Source: CAYWOS01 sp964459985 (GTDB lineage: Bacteria > Bacillota > Clostridia > Christensenellales > Aristaeellaceae). From it: a DNA stretch of 22,221 bases. Made by a program: the position numbers and the translations under genes. Below the pieces are notes generated by a model, which was not told the DNA's origin, ran no database searches, and saw nothing but the letters and a program-made list of their open reading frames with translations. Each line of letters starts with the position of its first letter. Within the stretch, counting starts at the first letter, position 1. Positions 13,654 to 21,589 of the stretch are shown here, piece after piece. The stretch lies in assembly GCA_964459985.1 (NCBI GenBank), contig CAYWOS010000039.1, forward strand, positions 1 to 22,221, given 5' to 3'.

Positions 13654-15888
13654 ATGTACATCGCGCATACGCTTCGCAATGAGCGGGGCGAAATCATCAA
13701 AACCCAATCGCTTGAGGAGCATTTAACCGACACGGCGGAGCTGGCGGCCGGGTTCGCGTCCGTTTTTCGCGGCGAGGAATGGGCGCGGGCTGCCGGGCTT
13801 GCGCACGATGTCGGGAAGAGCAGCCCGGCGGGGCAGCGGCGTATGCTGGACCCCGAACACGCCCCCAAGGTGGATCACGCGACGCGCGGGGCGCAGGCGC
13901 TGCGGGACAGAATGCCCCGTTGTCCGCCGATCCTGCCCTTTGCCGTGTGCGGGCATCACGGCCGCCTGCCGGACGGCGGCGATCCGGCGGACGCCGATCT
14001 TCAGGCGGGGACGCTGTGCGCGCGGCTGCGCAAGCAGGTGCCGGACTGCGCGAATTTTTTGGAGAATTGGGCGATTCCCATGCCCTCGGCGCTTTCCCTT
14101 TCGCCGTACGACGGCAAGCTGACGCACAGGTTTTCTCTGGCGTTCTTTACGCGGATGATCCATTCCTGTCTGGTCGACGCCGATTTTCTCAATACCGAGG
14201 CCTTTATGCGGGGCGTCGCGGCCGAGCGCGGGCAATTCGCGCCGGTCTGCGTGCTGCGCGACCGGCTGGACGCGCACATGGCGAGGTTCGAGGGGAAAAC
14301 GGGCGTGCTCAACCGTATCCGGGCGGAGATTCTGCGCGACTGCCGGGAGGCCGCTCTCTTGCGCCCCGGGCTGTTCACGCTCACTGTGCCGACCGGGGGC
14401 GGCAAAACGCTGGCTTCCCTTGCCTTCGCCCTGCGGCACGCGGCGGAATACGGGATGCGGCGCGTGATCTACGCCATTCCCTATACCAGCATTTTGGAGC
14501 AGACGGTCGACGTGTTCGCCGAGGCGGTGGGACGCGATCAGGTGCTGGCGCACTACATGGACGCCCTCTGCCCGGACGCGGGCGACGGGCAGGCGGAGGA
14601 CGACGAATCGCCCGATATCCGGCGCAGGCGGCTCGCCACGGAGAATTGGGACGCCGGCCTGATCGTGACCACCAACGTGCAGCTTTTCGAGTCGCTGTAC
14701 GCCAGCCGCGTCAGCAGATGCCGAAAACTGCACAATCTGGCGGGCAGCGTTCTCGTGCTTGACGAGGCGCAGTTGATCCCGACCGAGTATCTGCTGCCCT
14801 GCCTGCGGGCGCTGGAGGAACTGGCGCTCAATTATGGGACGACCGTGGTGCTCATGAGCGCCACCCAGCCCGAGCTCGCGCCCTTTTTCCGCTCCGTGCT
14901 GCCTGTGCGCGAGATCAGCCGCCGGATTCCCGAGAGTTACGCGGCGCTCAAGCGCGCAACGATCACGCATCAAGGGGTCATGAGCCTGAACGACGTCGCC
15001 GGGCATCTGACGGAATCGCCGCAGGTCCTTTGCATCGTCAACACCCGCAAAAGCGCCCGGGCGCTGTATCGGCTGCTGCCGCAGGAGGGGCGCTTCCATC
15101 TGTCCACGCTGATGCTCCCGGAGGATCGGCGGCGCGTTCTCGCCCTTGTTCGGGCGCGGCTGCGCGAAGGCCTGCCCTGCCGTCTGGTCGCGACCTCGCT
15201 GGTCGAGGCCGGCGTCGATCTGGATTTCCCCTGCGGCTGGCGCGAGGAAACCGGGCTGGACTCGCTTTTGCAGGCGGCGGGACGCGTGAACCGGGAAGGC
15301 GTGAACGCGGCGGCCGACAGCGTGCTGAACGTGTTCCGTCTGGCGGATTCGCGCCCGGCGGGACAGATTTCGCAGCGCGCCTCGGTGAGCCGGGGCATTT
15401 TCCGTCTGCACGGCGATGTGACGTCGCCGGACGCCATCGCCGCCTATTTTCAGGAGCTGTACGGTGTGAAGGGCGCGGAGGCGCTGGATACGATCAACGC
15501 GCTCAAGCGCCTGAACGTGCCCTCGTGCCTGTTCCCCTTCGATCAGATCGCGCGGGAGTTTCATCTGATCCGGGACGCCGCTCTGCCGGTGGTGATTCTG
15601 TCCGGGGACGAGGCGGGCGAATCGCTGCGCAAGCGGTTGATGTCGGGCGACGTTGACCGCGCGCTTTTGCGGCGCGTCGGCGCGCGGTCGGTGCGCGTGT
15701 ACGCGCGGGAGGCCGACAGGCTGCTCATGGCGGGAAAGGTCGCCGTGATCGGCGGGGGAGACGCGCGCCGTGGGCGCGGCGGCGCGGACGGGACGATCAC
15801 GCTGCTGCTTCAGGATATCGAGGACTATGACCCCGATCTTGGGCTGAATATCGACCCGGAGGAAGGGAGCGGGCTATACATTGAGTAA
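13654..15888 (+). CDS. cas3: Cas3 nuclease-helicase, type I-C
   Basis: 744 aa. Recruited to Cascade-bound target DNA, it unwinds and degrades the non-target strand. The N-terminal HD nuclease has H23, the HD pair at 51-52 (LAHDVGKSS), VDHATRG and GHHGRLPDGG. The SF2 helicase follows: Walker A VPTGGGKT about residue 246, DEAQ about 370 (VLDEAQLIP), SAT about 403 (LMSATQP), motif V VATSLVEAGVDLDFP, and motif VI QAAGRVNREG about 540. The C-terminal domain ends in an acidic tail. HD and helicase are in one chain with all motifs intact. ATG 13654 has GAGGGAGA 5-8 nt upstream; the frame extends to 13609 without a ribosome site. First gene of the cas operon; cas5c follows after 69 bp. Confidence 0.96.
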   Translation: MYIAHTLRNERGEIIKTQSLEEHLTDTAELAAGFASVFRGEEWARAAGLAHDVGKSSPAGQRRMLDPEHAPKVDHATRGAQALRDRMPRCPPILPFAVCGHHGRLPDGGDPADADLQAGTLCARLRKQVPDCANFLENWAIPMPSALSLSPYDGKLTHRFSLAFFTRMIHSCLVDADFLNTEAFMRGVAAERGQFAPVCVLRDRLDAHMARFEGKTGVLNRIRAEILRDCREAALLRPGLFTLTVPTGGGKTLASLAFALRHAAEYGMRRVIYAIPYTSILEQTVDVFAEAVGRDQVLAHYMDALCPDAGDGQAEDDESPDIRRRRLATENWDAGLIVTTNVQLFESLYASRVSRCRKLHNLAGSVLVLDEAQLIPTEYLLPCLRALEELALNYGTTVVLMSATQPELAPFFRSVLPVREISRRIPESYAALKRATITHQGVMSLNDVAGHLTESPQVLCIVNTRKSARALYRLLPQEGRFHLSTLMLPEDRRRVLALVRARLREGLPCRLVATSLVEAGVDLDFPCGWREETGLDSLLQAAGRVNREGVNAAADSVLNVFRLADSRPAGQISQRASVSRGIFRLHGDVTSPDAIAAYFQELYGVKGAEALDTINALKRLNVPSCLFPFDQIAREFHLIRDAALPVVILSGDEAGESLRKRLMSGDVDRALLRRVGARSVRVYAREADRLLMAGKVAVIGGGDARRGRGGADGTITLLLQDIEDYDPDLGLNIDPEEGSGLYIE

Positions 15889-15957
15889 TCGAAAGGAGGG
15901 CGGAAACGCGAAACGGCATACGGGCCTGGATATCAAACCGAAAGGAAGTGAACGAGC

Positions 15958-16623
15958 TTGTCCAAGGGAATCAGGCTGCGGGTGAAGGGCGATTACGCGC
16001 TGTTCACGCGTCCGGAGAATAAGGCCGAACGCGTCAGCTACGACTGCATGACGCCCGGCGCTGCGCGGGGGATTCTGAACGCCATTCTGTACCATCCGGG
16101 CATGCGCTGGGTCGTCGACGGCATTCGCGTGCTCAATCCCATCCGCTTTACCAATCTGCGGCGCAACGAGGTCAAGCACAAGATCAGCGGCGCTGGCATC
16201 CTGTCCATGATGAACGGCGGCGGCGCGGCGTCCATGAACGTGAAAAAGGAGATCATGCAGCGCGCGTCCATGATGTTGATCGACGTGGATTACGTGATCA
16301 CCGCGCACTTTGACATGACGGACAGGGCCTCCCCGGACGACACGGCGGACAAATTCTACGCCATGGCGTGCCGGCGGATGCGCCGGGGACAGAATTTCTA
16401 CCAGCCGTATCTGGGGACGCGGGAGTGCCCGGCCAGATGCGAATGGATCGAAGAGGACGCGCCCATGCCGGAAACGGAGGCGTCGCGGAGCCTGAACCGG
16501 GATTTGGGGCTCATGCTCTTCGACATGGATTACGACAATCCCGGCGGCATAACGCCCATGTTCTTTCAGGCCGCGCTTACGCACGGCGACCTCGATCTCA
16601 GGGAGGTGAACATTCTCAGATGA
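15958..16623 (+). CDS. cas5c: Cas5c (Cas5d), crRNA-processing Cascade subunit
   Basis: 221 aa. In type I-C, which lacks Cas6, Cas5c cuts pre-crRNA at the base of the repeat hairpin and stays on the 5' handle. Family landmarks: KGDYALFTRPENKAERVSYDCMTP start, AILYHPGMRW (Y45, position of the active-site Tyr of characterised enzymes), RRNEVKHKISG, LIDVDYVITAHF, DKFYAMACRRMRRGQNFYQPYLGTRECPA, and a DYDNPGGITPMFFQA end. Where a Lys-His pair is usual, K132-F133 is present. The start must be TTG 15958, because an in-frame TGA lies at 15949 and AAAGGAAGTG precedes it. It overlaps cas8c in ATGA. Confidence 0.93.
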   Translation: MSKGIRLRVKGDYALFTRPENKAERVSYDCMTPGAARGILNAILYHPGMRWVVDGIRVLNPIRFTNLRRNEVKHKISGAGILSMMNGGGAASMNVKKEIMQRASMMLIDVDYVITAHFDMTDRASPDDTADKFYAMACRRMRRGQNFYQPYLGTRECPARCEWIEEDAPMPETEASRSLNRDLGLMLFDMDYDNPGGITPMFFQAALTHGDLDLREVNILR

Positions 16624-18362
16624 TTCTGCAAGCGCTGAACCGGTACTACGACGCGCTGGCGGCGAAAGGGAAGGCCCCGGCGGAGGGATTCGCGCCGCAG
16701 AAATGCGCCTTCGCGCTGCTGCTTGACGACGACGGGCGTCTTGTCGCGGCGGAATCGCTGATGACGGAGGAGGAACGGGGCAAAAAGAAGGTGATGGCGC
16801 CGCGCGAATTGATCGTGCCCGAGCCTTGCGTGCGCTCCAGCGGCGTCGCCGCGCAGTTCCTGTGCGATCATTGCGGGTATGTGCTGGGCATGGACGGAAA
16901 GGGCGACGCCAAGCGCGCGGCCGACTGCCGTGCGGCGTTCAGGGCGCTGCATCACCGCCTGCTGGACGGCTGCGACAGCCCGGCGGCCAAGGCGGTGCTG
17001 GCCTTTCTGGACAGAGGGGACGCGCCCGAATACGAGGAGATCCTGGCCCCCGTCCGGGATGAATTGCTCAAGGGCGGCAATCTGGTGTTCCGTTATCGCG
17101 GGCAGTTCGTCCATGACGATCCGCAGATCCGCGCCGCGTGGACGGAAAAGCGCGAACGCGGGGAGGACGGCAGGGTCATGACCTGCCTTGTGACGGGCGG
17201 GAACGCCCCGGCGGTCGGGGGACACGCGAAAATCAAGGGCGTGCGGAACGCAAGCACCATGGGCGCCAGCCTGATCGCCTACAACGATTACGATTCGGCC
17301 GAATCCTACGGCCTGTCGGCCTATGAAAACTCGCCCGTCAGCGCGAAGGCGAGCTTCGCCTTCACCACGGCTCTCAACGCGCTTTTGGCCGACAGCCGGC
17401 ATCTGTGCCTTCTGGGCGACGCCACCGTGGTCTACTGGTCGGAGGATGCCGACGAGCAGGCGCAGGAGATGTTCGGCCTGCTCATGGAGCCGCCTGATCA
17501 CAGCGAGGCGGACGAGCGCCTGCACGGCGTCATGGAGCTGATCCGCAAGGGCAAAATGCTTGCGGATACGCGGGTGGACGCGCCCTTCTACGTGCTGGCG
17601 CTTTCCCCCAACGCCGGGCGCGTATCGGTTCGGTTCTTCCTCCGTGACACCTTCGGCGGGATGGCGAAGCATTTGCAGGCGCATTACGACAGGCTGCAGA
17701 TCGCGCACGCCCCCGGCGAAACGGCGTACCTGTCCCCGCGGCGGCTGATGCGGGAAACCGCCAATCTTCACGAGCGGGACAGCGACGCCTCGCCGCCGCT
17801 CGCGGGCGCGTTCCTGCGCGCCGTGCTGACGGACGGCAGGTATCCCGAGGAGCTGCTCGCCGCCGTGATGGCGCGCGTCCGCGTCACGCGGGACGACCCG
17901 GACCGGCATATCTACCGCGTGACCTACGGCAGGGCGGCGCTGATCAAGGCGTTCCTGCTGAAAAATACGAACGCAGACAGGGAGGTTTTGGATGTGGCAT
18001 TGAACAGGGAAGCGACCAACAAGCCCTACTTGCTGGGACGGATGTTCTCGGTGCTGGAGCAGATCCAGCAGGCGGCGAACCCCGGTGTCAACACCACCGT
18101 GAAGGACAGGTATTTCGCGTCCGCCTGCGCCACGCCCGGCGTGGTGTTCCCGCAGCTTCTGCGCCTGTCCGGCGCGCACATGGGCAAGCTGAACGTCGGC
18201 GCGGGGGTGTACTTTGGCAAAATGCTGGGCGAAATCATGGACAAATTGGACGTGACGAACGCGCCCTTCCCGCCCCAGCTTTCGCTGGAGGATCAGGGCT
18301 TGTTCTTCTTGGGGTACTATCAGCAGAATCAGGCGCGTTATGAGAAAAAGGAGGATCAGTAA
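16620..18362 (+). CDS. cas8c: Cas8c (Csd1), large Cascade subunit
   Basis: 580 aa large subunit that recognises the PAM and loads target DNA in type I-C Cascade. The start MILQALNRYYDAL and later GVRNASTMGASLIAYNDYDS, YENSPVSAKASFAFTTALN and WSEDADEQ segments are Csd1 hallmarks. The C-terminal part, from about residue 459, is the helical small-subunit region translated separately as Cas11c. ATG 16620 overlaps the cas5c stop by 4 bp, with GGGAGGTG about 9-11 nt upstream. Its stop is two bp from the cas7c ATG. A CxxC pair occurs at FLCDHCG around residue 83, without a second pair nearby. Confidence 0.96.
   Translation: MILQALNRYYDALAAKGKAPAEGFAPQKCAFALLLDDDGRLVAAESLMTEEERGKKKVMAPRELIVPEPCVRSSGVAAQFLCDHCGYVLGMDGKGDAKRAADCRAAFRALHHRLLDGCDSPAAKAVLAFLDRGDAPEYEEILAPVRDELLKGGNLVFRYRGQFVHDDPQIRAAWTEKRERGEDGRVMTCLVTGGNAPAVGGHAKIKGVRNASTMGASLIAYNDYDSAESYGLSAYENSPVSAKASFAFTTALNALLADSRHLCLLGDATVVYWSEDADEQAQEMFGLLMEPPDHSEADERLHGVMELIRKGKMLADTRVDAPFYVLALSPNAGRVSVRFFLRDTFGGMAKHLQAHYDRLQIAHAPGETAYLSPRRLMRETANLHERDSDASPPLAGAFLRAVLTDGRYPEELLAAVMARVRVTRDDPDRHIYRVTYGRAALIKAFLLKNTNADREVLDVALNREATNKPYLLGRMFSVLEQIQQAANPGVNTTVKDRYFASACATPGVVFPQLLRLSGAHMGKLNVGAGVYFGKMLGEIMDKLDVTNAPFPPQLSLEDQGLFFLGYYQQNQARYEKKEDQ
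17994..18362 (+). CDS. cas11c: Cas11c small subunit from an internal start inside cas8c
   Basis: 122 aa, in frame with the C-terminus of cas8c. Established work on type I-C showed that the small subunit is made from an internal start in cas8c. Here AGGGAGG at 17979-17985 lies 8 nt before an in-frame GTG at 17994. The product starts (M)ALNREATNKPYLLGRMFSVLEQIQ, corresponding to the known Cas11c N-terminus, and its length fits. It should form the belly filament that stabilises the Cascade R-loop. An out-of-frame ATG two bases upstream (17992) opens only ATG TGG CAT TGA and might temper expression. The start codon is inferred, not proven. Confidence 0.78.
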   Translation: MALNREATNKPYLLGRMFSVLEQIQQAANPGVNTTVKDRYFASACATPGVVFPQLLRLSGAHMGKLNVGAGVYFGKMLGEIMDKLDVTNAPFPPQLSLEDQGLFFLGYYQQNQARYEKKEDQ

Positions 18363-18364
18363 CC

Positions 18365-19255
18365 ATGGCGGAAGCGATTAAAAACCGATACGAGTTCGTC
18401 GTCCTGTTCGACGTGGAAAACGGCAATCCCAACGGCGATCCCGACGCGGGCAACCTGCCGAGGATCGATCCCGAAACCAATTACGGTCTTGTGACCGACG
18501 TGTGCCTCAAGCGCAAGATCCGCGATTACGTGGAGGCGGTCAAGGAGAACGCCGAGGGCTACCGCATTTATGTCAGTCAGGGCGGCACGCTCAACGGCAA
18601 GGACGAGGAAGCGCTGGTCAAGACGGGCGTTGATCCCAAAAACGTGAAGGAAGCCAAGAAAACGGACAAGGATATCGACCGCAAGATCATGCGCTACATG
18701 TGCGGGCAGTTCTATGACATCCGCGCTTTCGGCGCGGTCATGACGACCTTCGTCAAGGAGGCGCTCAACTGCGGGCAGGTGCGCGGGCCGGTGCAGTTCG
18801 GCTTCGCCCGCAGCGTCGATCCCGTCGTGCCGCAGGAGGTGACCATCACCCGCGTCGCCATTACCACCGAAAGGGACGCCGAAAACAAAAAGACCGAAAT
18901 GGGACGCAAGCACATCATTCCCTACGGCCTGTACCGCGCCGAGGGCTACGTGTCCGCCAATCTGGCGCGCAAGGTCACGGGCTTTTCGGAGGACGATCTG
19001 GCGCTCCTGTGGCAGGCCATTCTCAATATGTTCGAGCTGGATCATTCCGCCGCGCGCGGCAGCATGGCGGTGCGCGAGCTGATCGTGTTCAGGCATGACA
19101 GCGAGCTGGGCAACGCGCCGGCGTACAAGCTCTTTGACACCGTGCGCGTCCGCCGCAGGGACGAAACGAAGGTCGCCCGGTGCTACGGCGATTACGAGGT
19201 CACGGTGGACGAGGCCGCGCTGCCGGCGGGCGTGCGCCGCGTCATGGTGGGCTGA
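18365..19255 (+). CDS. cas7c: Cas7c (Csd2), Cascade backbone
   Basis: 296 aa RRM-fold protein forming the helical backbone along the crRNA. Strong family signature at the start: YEFVVLFDVENGNPNGDPD and AGNLPRIDPETNYGLVTDVCLKRKIRDYV, followed by the thumb region, MRYMCGQFYDIRAFGAVM, CGQVRGPVQFGFARSVDPV, EMGRKHIIPYGLYRAEGY and FELDHSAARGSMAVREL. Full length. ATG 18365 is preceded by AAGGAGG about 10 nt upstream, overlapping the end of cas8c. A hairpin follows its stop before cas4. Confidence 0.97.
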   Translation: MAEAIKNRYEFVVLFDVENGNPNGDPDAGNLPRIDPETNYGLVTDVCLKRKIRDYVEAVKENAEGYRIYVSQGGTLNGKDEEALVKTGVDPKNVKEAKKTDKDIDRKIMRYMCGQFYDIRAFGAVMTTFVKEALNCGQVRGPVQFGFARSVDPVVPQEVTITRVAITTERDAENKKTEMGRKHIIPYGLYRAEGYVSANLARKVTGFSEDDLALLWQAILNMFELDHSAARGSMAVRELIVFRHDSELGNAPAYKLFDTVRVRRRDETKVARCYGDYEVTVDEAALPAGVRRVMVG

Positions 19256-19262
19256 TTCCCTT

Positions 19263-19298
19263 CGCCGCTCTCCCGATGCCGGGGGAGCGGCGCTCTTT
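19263..19298 (+). terminator. 12-bp hairpin between cas7c and cas4 (attenuator-like)
   Basis: Arms at 19263-19274 and 19281-19292 pair over 12 bp with one T-G wobble and a 6-nt loop, then CTCTTT. The stem is as strong as a terminator's, but the T tract is short, so partial termination or 3'-end protection of the upstream mRNA is more likely than a full stop. Confidence 0.65.
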
Positions 19299-19315
19299 CG
19301 GAAAAGAGGCGGCGA

Positions 19316-19984
19316 ATGGATACCGACGACGATCTGATGCTGTCCGGCTTGCAGCATTACGCCTTTTGCCCCCGGCAATGGGGACTGATCCATATCGAGG
19401 GCTTGTGGCAGGAAAACCTGCTCACCGTCGAGGGCAGGCTGCAACATGAGAGAGCGCACGACCGGCAGGCGACGGAAAAGCGCGGCGCGCTGCTGATCGT
19501 GCGCGGGCTGCGCGTGCGCTCCGCGCGCCTCGGGGTCGCCGGCGCCTGCGACGTGGTGGAGTTCCGCGAGGACGAGCGAGGCGTGCCCCTGACCGGACGG
19601 AAGGGACGGTATCTGCCCTATCCGGTGGAGTATAAGCACGGCGCGCCCAAGGATACGAACGCCGATCGCCTTCAGGTCTGCGCGCAGGGCATGTGTCTTG
19701 AGGAAATGCTGTGCTGCGATGTCCCGGAGGCCGCCTTGTTTTACGAGTCGGTCCGCCGCAGGGAAACGGTGAATCTGGACGCGCCGCTCCGCGCGGAGGC
19801 GGAAAGAATGCTCGCGCAGATGCGCGATCTCAAAAAGCGCGGGCACACGCCGCGCGTCAAGCCCACGGCAAAGTGCAAAAGCTGCTCTCTTGCCGATTTG
19901 TGCCTGCCCGGGCTGGCAAAAACGGAGGCTGCGGACGAATACCTGAACATGCGCATTCGGGAGGAACCATGCGACATTTGCTGA
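19316..19984 (+). CDS. cas4: Cas4 exonuclease for spacer acquisition
   Basis: 222 aa Fe-S RecB-family nuclease that trims and orients prespacers with Cas1-Cas2. The four cluster cysteines are visible: C18 (YAFCPRQW) and C187, C190, C196 (CKSCSLADLC). Nuclease residues: D79 (GACDVVEF), E105 and K107 (PVEYKHG), then the QVCAQGMCLEEM helix. All expected residues are intact. ATG 19316 has AGAGGCGG upstream. It overlaps cas1 by 16 bp, implying coupled synthesis of the adaptation proteins. Confidence 0.95.
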   Translation: MDTDDDLMLSGLQHYAFCPRQWGLIHIEGLWQENLLTVEGRLQHERAHDRQATEKRGALLIVRGLRVRSARLGVAGACDVVEFREDERGVPLTGRKGRYLPYPVEYKHGAPKDTNADRLQVCAQGMCLEEMLCCDVPEAALFYESVRRRETVNLDAPLRAEAERMLAQMRDLKKRGHTPRVKPTAKCKSCSLADLCLPGLAKTEAADEYLNMRIREEPCDIC

Positions 19985-21003
19985 ATACGCTGTTCGTGCT
20001 GTCGGAGGACAGCTATCTGCATCTGGAGAACGACAACGTGGCGGTGCGGCAGGGCGAGGACGTCAGGGCGCGGTATCCGCTGCATACGCTGGAGAGCATT
20101 CTGTGCTTCAGCTATCGCGGCGTCAGCCCGGCGCTGATGGGCGCCTGCGCGGAAAAGCGTATCGCGCTGTCCTTTTTCACACCGGCGGGACGCTATCTCG
20201 CCTCGGTCAGCGATCTGAATGGGAGCAACGTGCTGCTTCGCCGGACGCAGTACCGCGTCTGCGCCGAGGAAGCCGCTTCCTGCCGCATCGCGCGAAACAT
20301 GGTGCTTGGCAAATGCTACAATGCCCGATGGATGCTGGAACGCGCCGTCCGTGATCACGCCGGGCGCGTCGACGCGGCGCGCGTCAAAGCGGTCTCCAGA
20401 CAGTTGTACGATGTCCTGCCCGCGCTGCGCGCGGCCGAAAGTCTGGAAACGGTGCGCGGGCTCGAGGGTAAAGCGGCGGCGGCGTATTTTTCCGTGCTGG
20501 ACGAACTGGTTCTTCAGCACGCGGACACCTTCCGCTTTGACGGCCGAAACCGACGCCCGCCCATGGACCCGATGAACGCCGCGCTGTCCTTTGTCTACAC
20601 CCTTTTGGCGCATGACTGCGCCGCCGCGCTTCGCGGAGCGGGGCTTGACCCACAGATGGGCGTCCTGCATCAGCCGCGCCCGGGGCGGGATTCGCTCGCG
20701 CTGGATCTGATGGAAGAGTTTCGCTGCCTGTGGGGCGATCGCTTTGTGCTGACGCTGGTCAACGGCCGCAAACTGCTCCCTCGGCACTTTGACGCGCAGC
20801 CCGACGGCGCCGTTTTTCTGTCCTCCGAAGGTCGCAAAACCGTGCTGGTCGCGTGGCAGGAGCGTAAGCGGGAGATCGTCGAGCATCCTTATCTGCATGA
20901 AAAACTGCCCCGGGGCTTGCTCCCCTATGTGCAGGCGCTGTTGCTGGCCAGAACGCTTCGCGGCGATCTGATCGAGTATCCGCCGTATCTGTGGAAGTAT
21001 TAG
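19969..21003 (+). CDS. cas1: Cas1 integrase, type I-C
   Basis: 344 aa. Integrates prespacers at the leader-repeat junction. The N-terminal beta domain starts MRHLLNTLFVLSEDSYLHLENDN. The C-terminal helical domain has metal ligands E166 (GLEGKAAAAYF), H234 (GVLHQPRPGRDSLALDLMEEFR) and the acidic D246/E249/E250 cluster, plus RPPMDPMNAALSFVYTLL. GGGAGG lies just before ATG 19969, inside cas4; the frame extends upstream without a better start. Full length. Unusually, cas2 does not follow at once but after 168 bp. Confidence 0.97.
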   Translation: MRHLLNTLFVLSEDSYLHLENDNVAVRQGEDVRARYPLHTLESILCFSYRGVSPALMGACAEKRIALSFFTPAGRYLASVSDLNGSNVLLRRTQYRVCAEEAASCRIARNMVLGKCYNARWMLERAVRDHAGRVDAARVKAVSRQLYDVLPALRAAESLETVRGLEGKAAAAYFSVLDELVLQHADTFRFDGRNRRPPMDPMNAALSFVYTLLAHDCAAALRGAGLDPQMGVLHQPRPGRDSLALDLMEEFRCLWGDRFVLTLVNGRKLLPRHFDAQPDGAVFLSSEGRKTVLVAWQERKREIVEHPYLHEKLPRGLLPYVQALLLARTLRGDLIEYPPYLWKY

Positions 21004-21055
21004 GCGGCGTCCGGTCCGCGCCGATCGTTGACAAGGCGATTGCCCTGCGGACAGA

Positions 21056-21089
21056 GGGCGTGAGACGCTCCTTTAACCGGAACGCGGTT
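21056..21089 (+). other. Two short hairpins in the cas1-cas2 gap
   Basis: The gap 21004-21171 (168 bp) holds no ORF that I can support. Hairpin one: GGGCGT (21056-21061) with ACGCTC (21065-21070), one wobble, 3-nt loop. Hairpin two: AACCG (21075-21079) with CGGTT (21085-21089), followed by TTCTCTT. Two TTGACA hexamers (21028-21033, 21095-21100) have no good -10 partner. Confidence 0.4.
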
Positions 21090-21171
21090 TTCTCTTGACA
21101 GGACGCTGCCCGGCAGATGAAAGACGCCGCGCGACGCTCTTGCCCCCGGACGCGCGAAGGGAGGCATAGAT

Positions 21172-21462
21172 ATGCTTGTGCTTATTACCTATGACGTCAA
21201 CACGCAGGACGCCGCGGGACGCCGGCGGTTAAGGCTGGTTGCGAAAGCCTGCGTGTCGCGCGGTCAGCGCGTGCAGAATTCCGTGTTCGAATGCGCGCTG
21301 GACGCCGCGCAGTTCTGCCAGCTCCGCCACGATCTGATCGGGCTGATCGATCGCGATCGGGACAGCCTGCGTTTTTATAACCTCGGCGATCACTATCGCT
21401 CCCGAATCGAGCACGTGGGCGCGCGCCCCTCCTACGACGCCGAGGATACGCTGCTGGTATAG
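21172..21462 (+). CDS. cas2: Cas2, adaptation complex subunit
   Basis: 96 aa ferredoxin-like protein that bridges two Cas1 dimers. It begins MLVLITYDVNTQDAAGRRRLRLVAK with the conserved Asp at residue 8, followed by GQRVQNSVFECALD and LRFYNLGDHY, and ends with a short EDTLLV strand, all typical of type I-C Cas2. GAAGGGAGG lies about 7 nt before the ATG. It is the last protein gene of the locus. Confidence 0.97.
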   Translation: MLVLITYDVNTQDAAGRRRLRLVAKACVSRGQRVQNSVFECALDAAQFCQLRHDLIGLIDRDRDSLRFYNLGDHYRSRIEHVGARPSYDAEDTLLV

Positions 21463-21500
21463 CGCCGTGCAGGAAGACGGGTCGGCGGATAGGGGCTTAT

Positions 21501-21516
21501 TCGTATCAGGATACGA
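21501..21516. repeat. 16-bp palindrome downstream of cas2
   Basis: TCGTATCAGGATACGA: perfect 7-bp arms around a 2-bp centre. The centre is too short for a good RNA loop, so a DNA-binding site for a dimeric protein is the more natural reading. Confidence 0.55.
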
Positions 21517-21589
21517 TCATTCGCGGACGGCTTTGCGCCGCGAGGAGCCGTCAAGCGCGTTTGCCTATCGACACGGAGACCGCGCTGCC

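Noticed and set aside
13723..15564. 613-aa minus-strand frame opposite cas3
   Set aside because: Arg/His/Gln-rich shadow translation with no domain; cas3 on the other strand has all its motifs.
16566..18179. 537-aa minus-strand frame opposite cas8c
   Set aside because: GC-driven shadow of a clear Csd1 gene; low-complexity composition and no ribosome site.
21028..21100. cas2-specific promoters from two TTGACA hexamers
   Set aside because: Neither has a recognisable -10 at 16-18 bp; the best match downstream of the second is TGAAAG.
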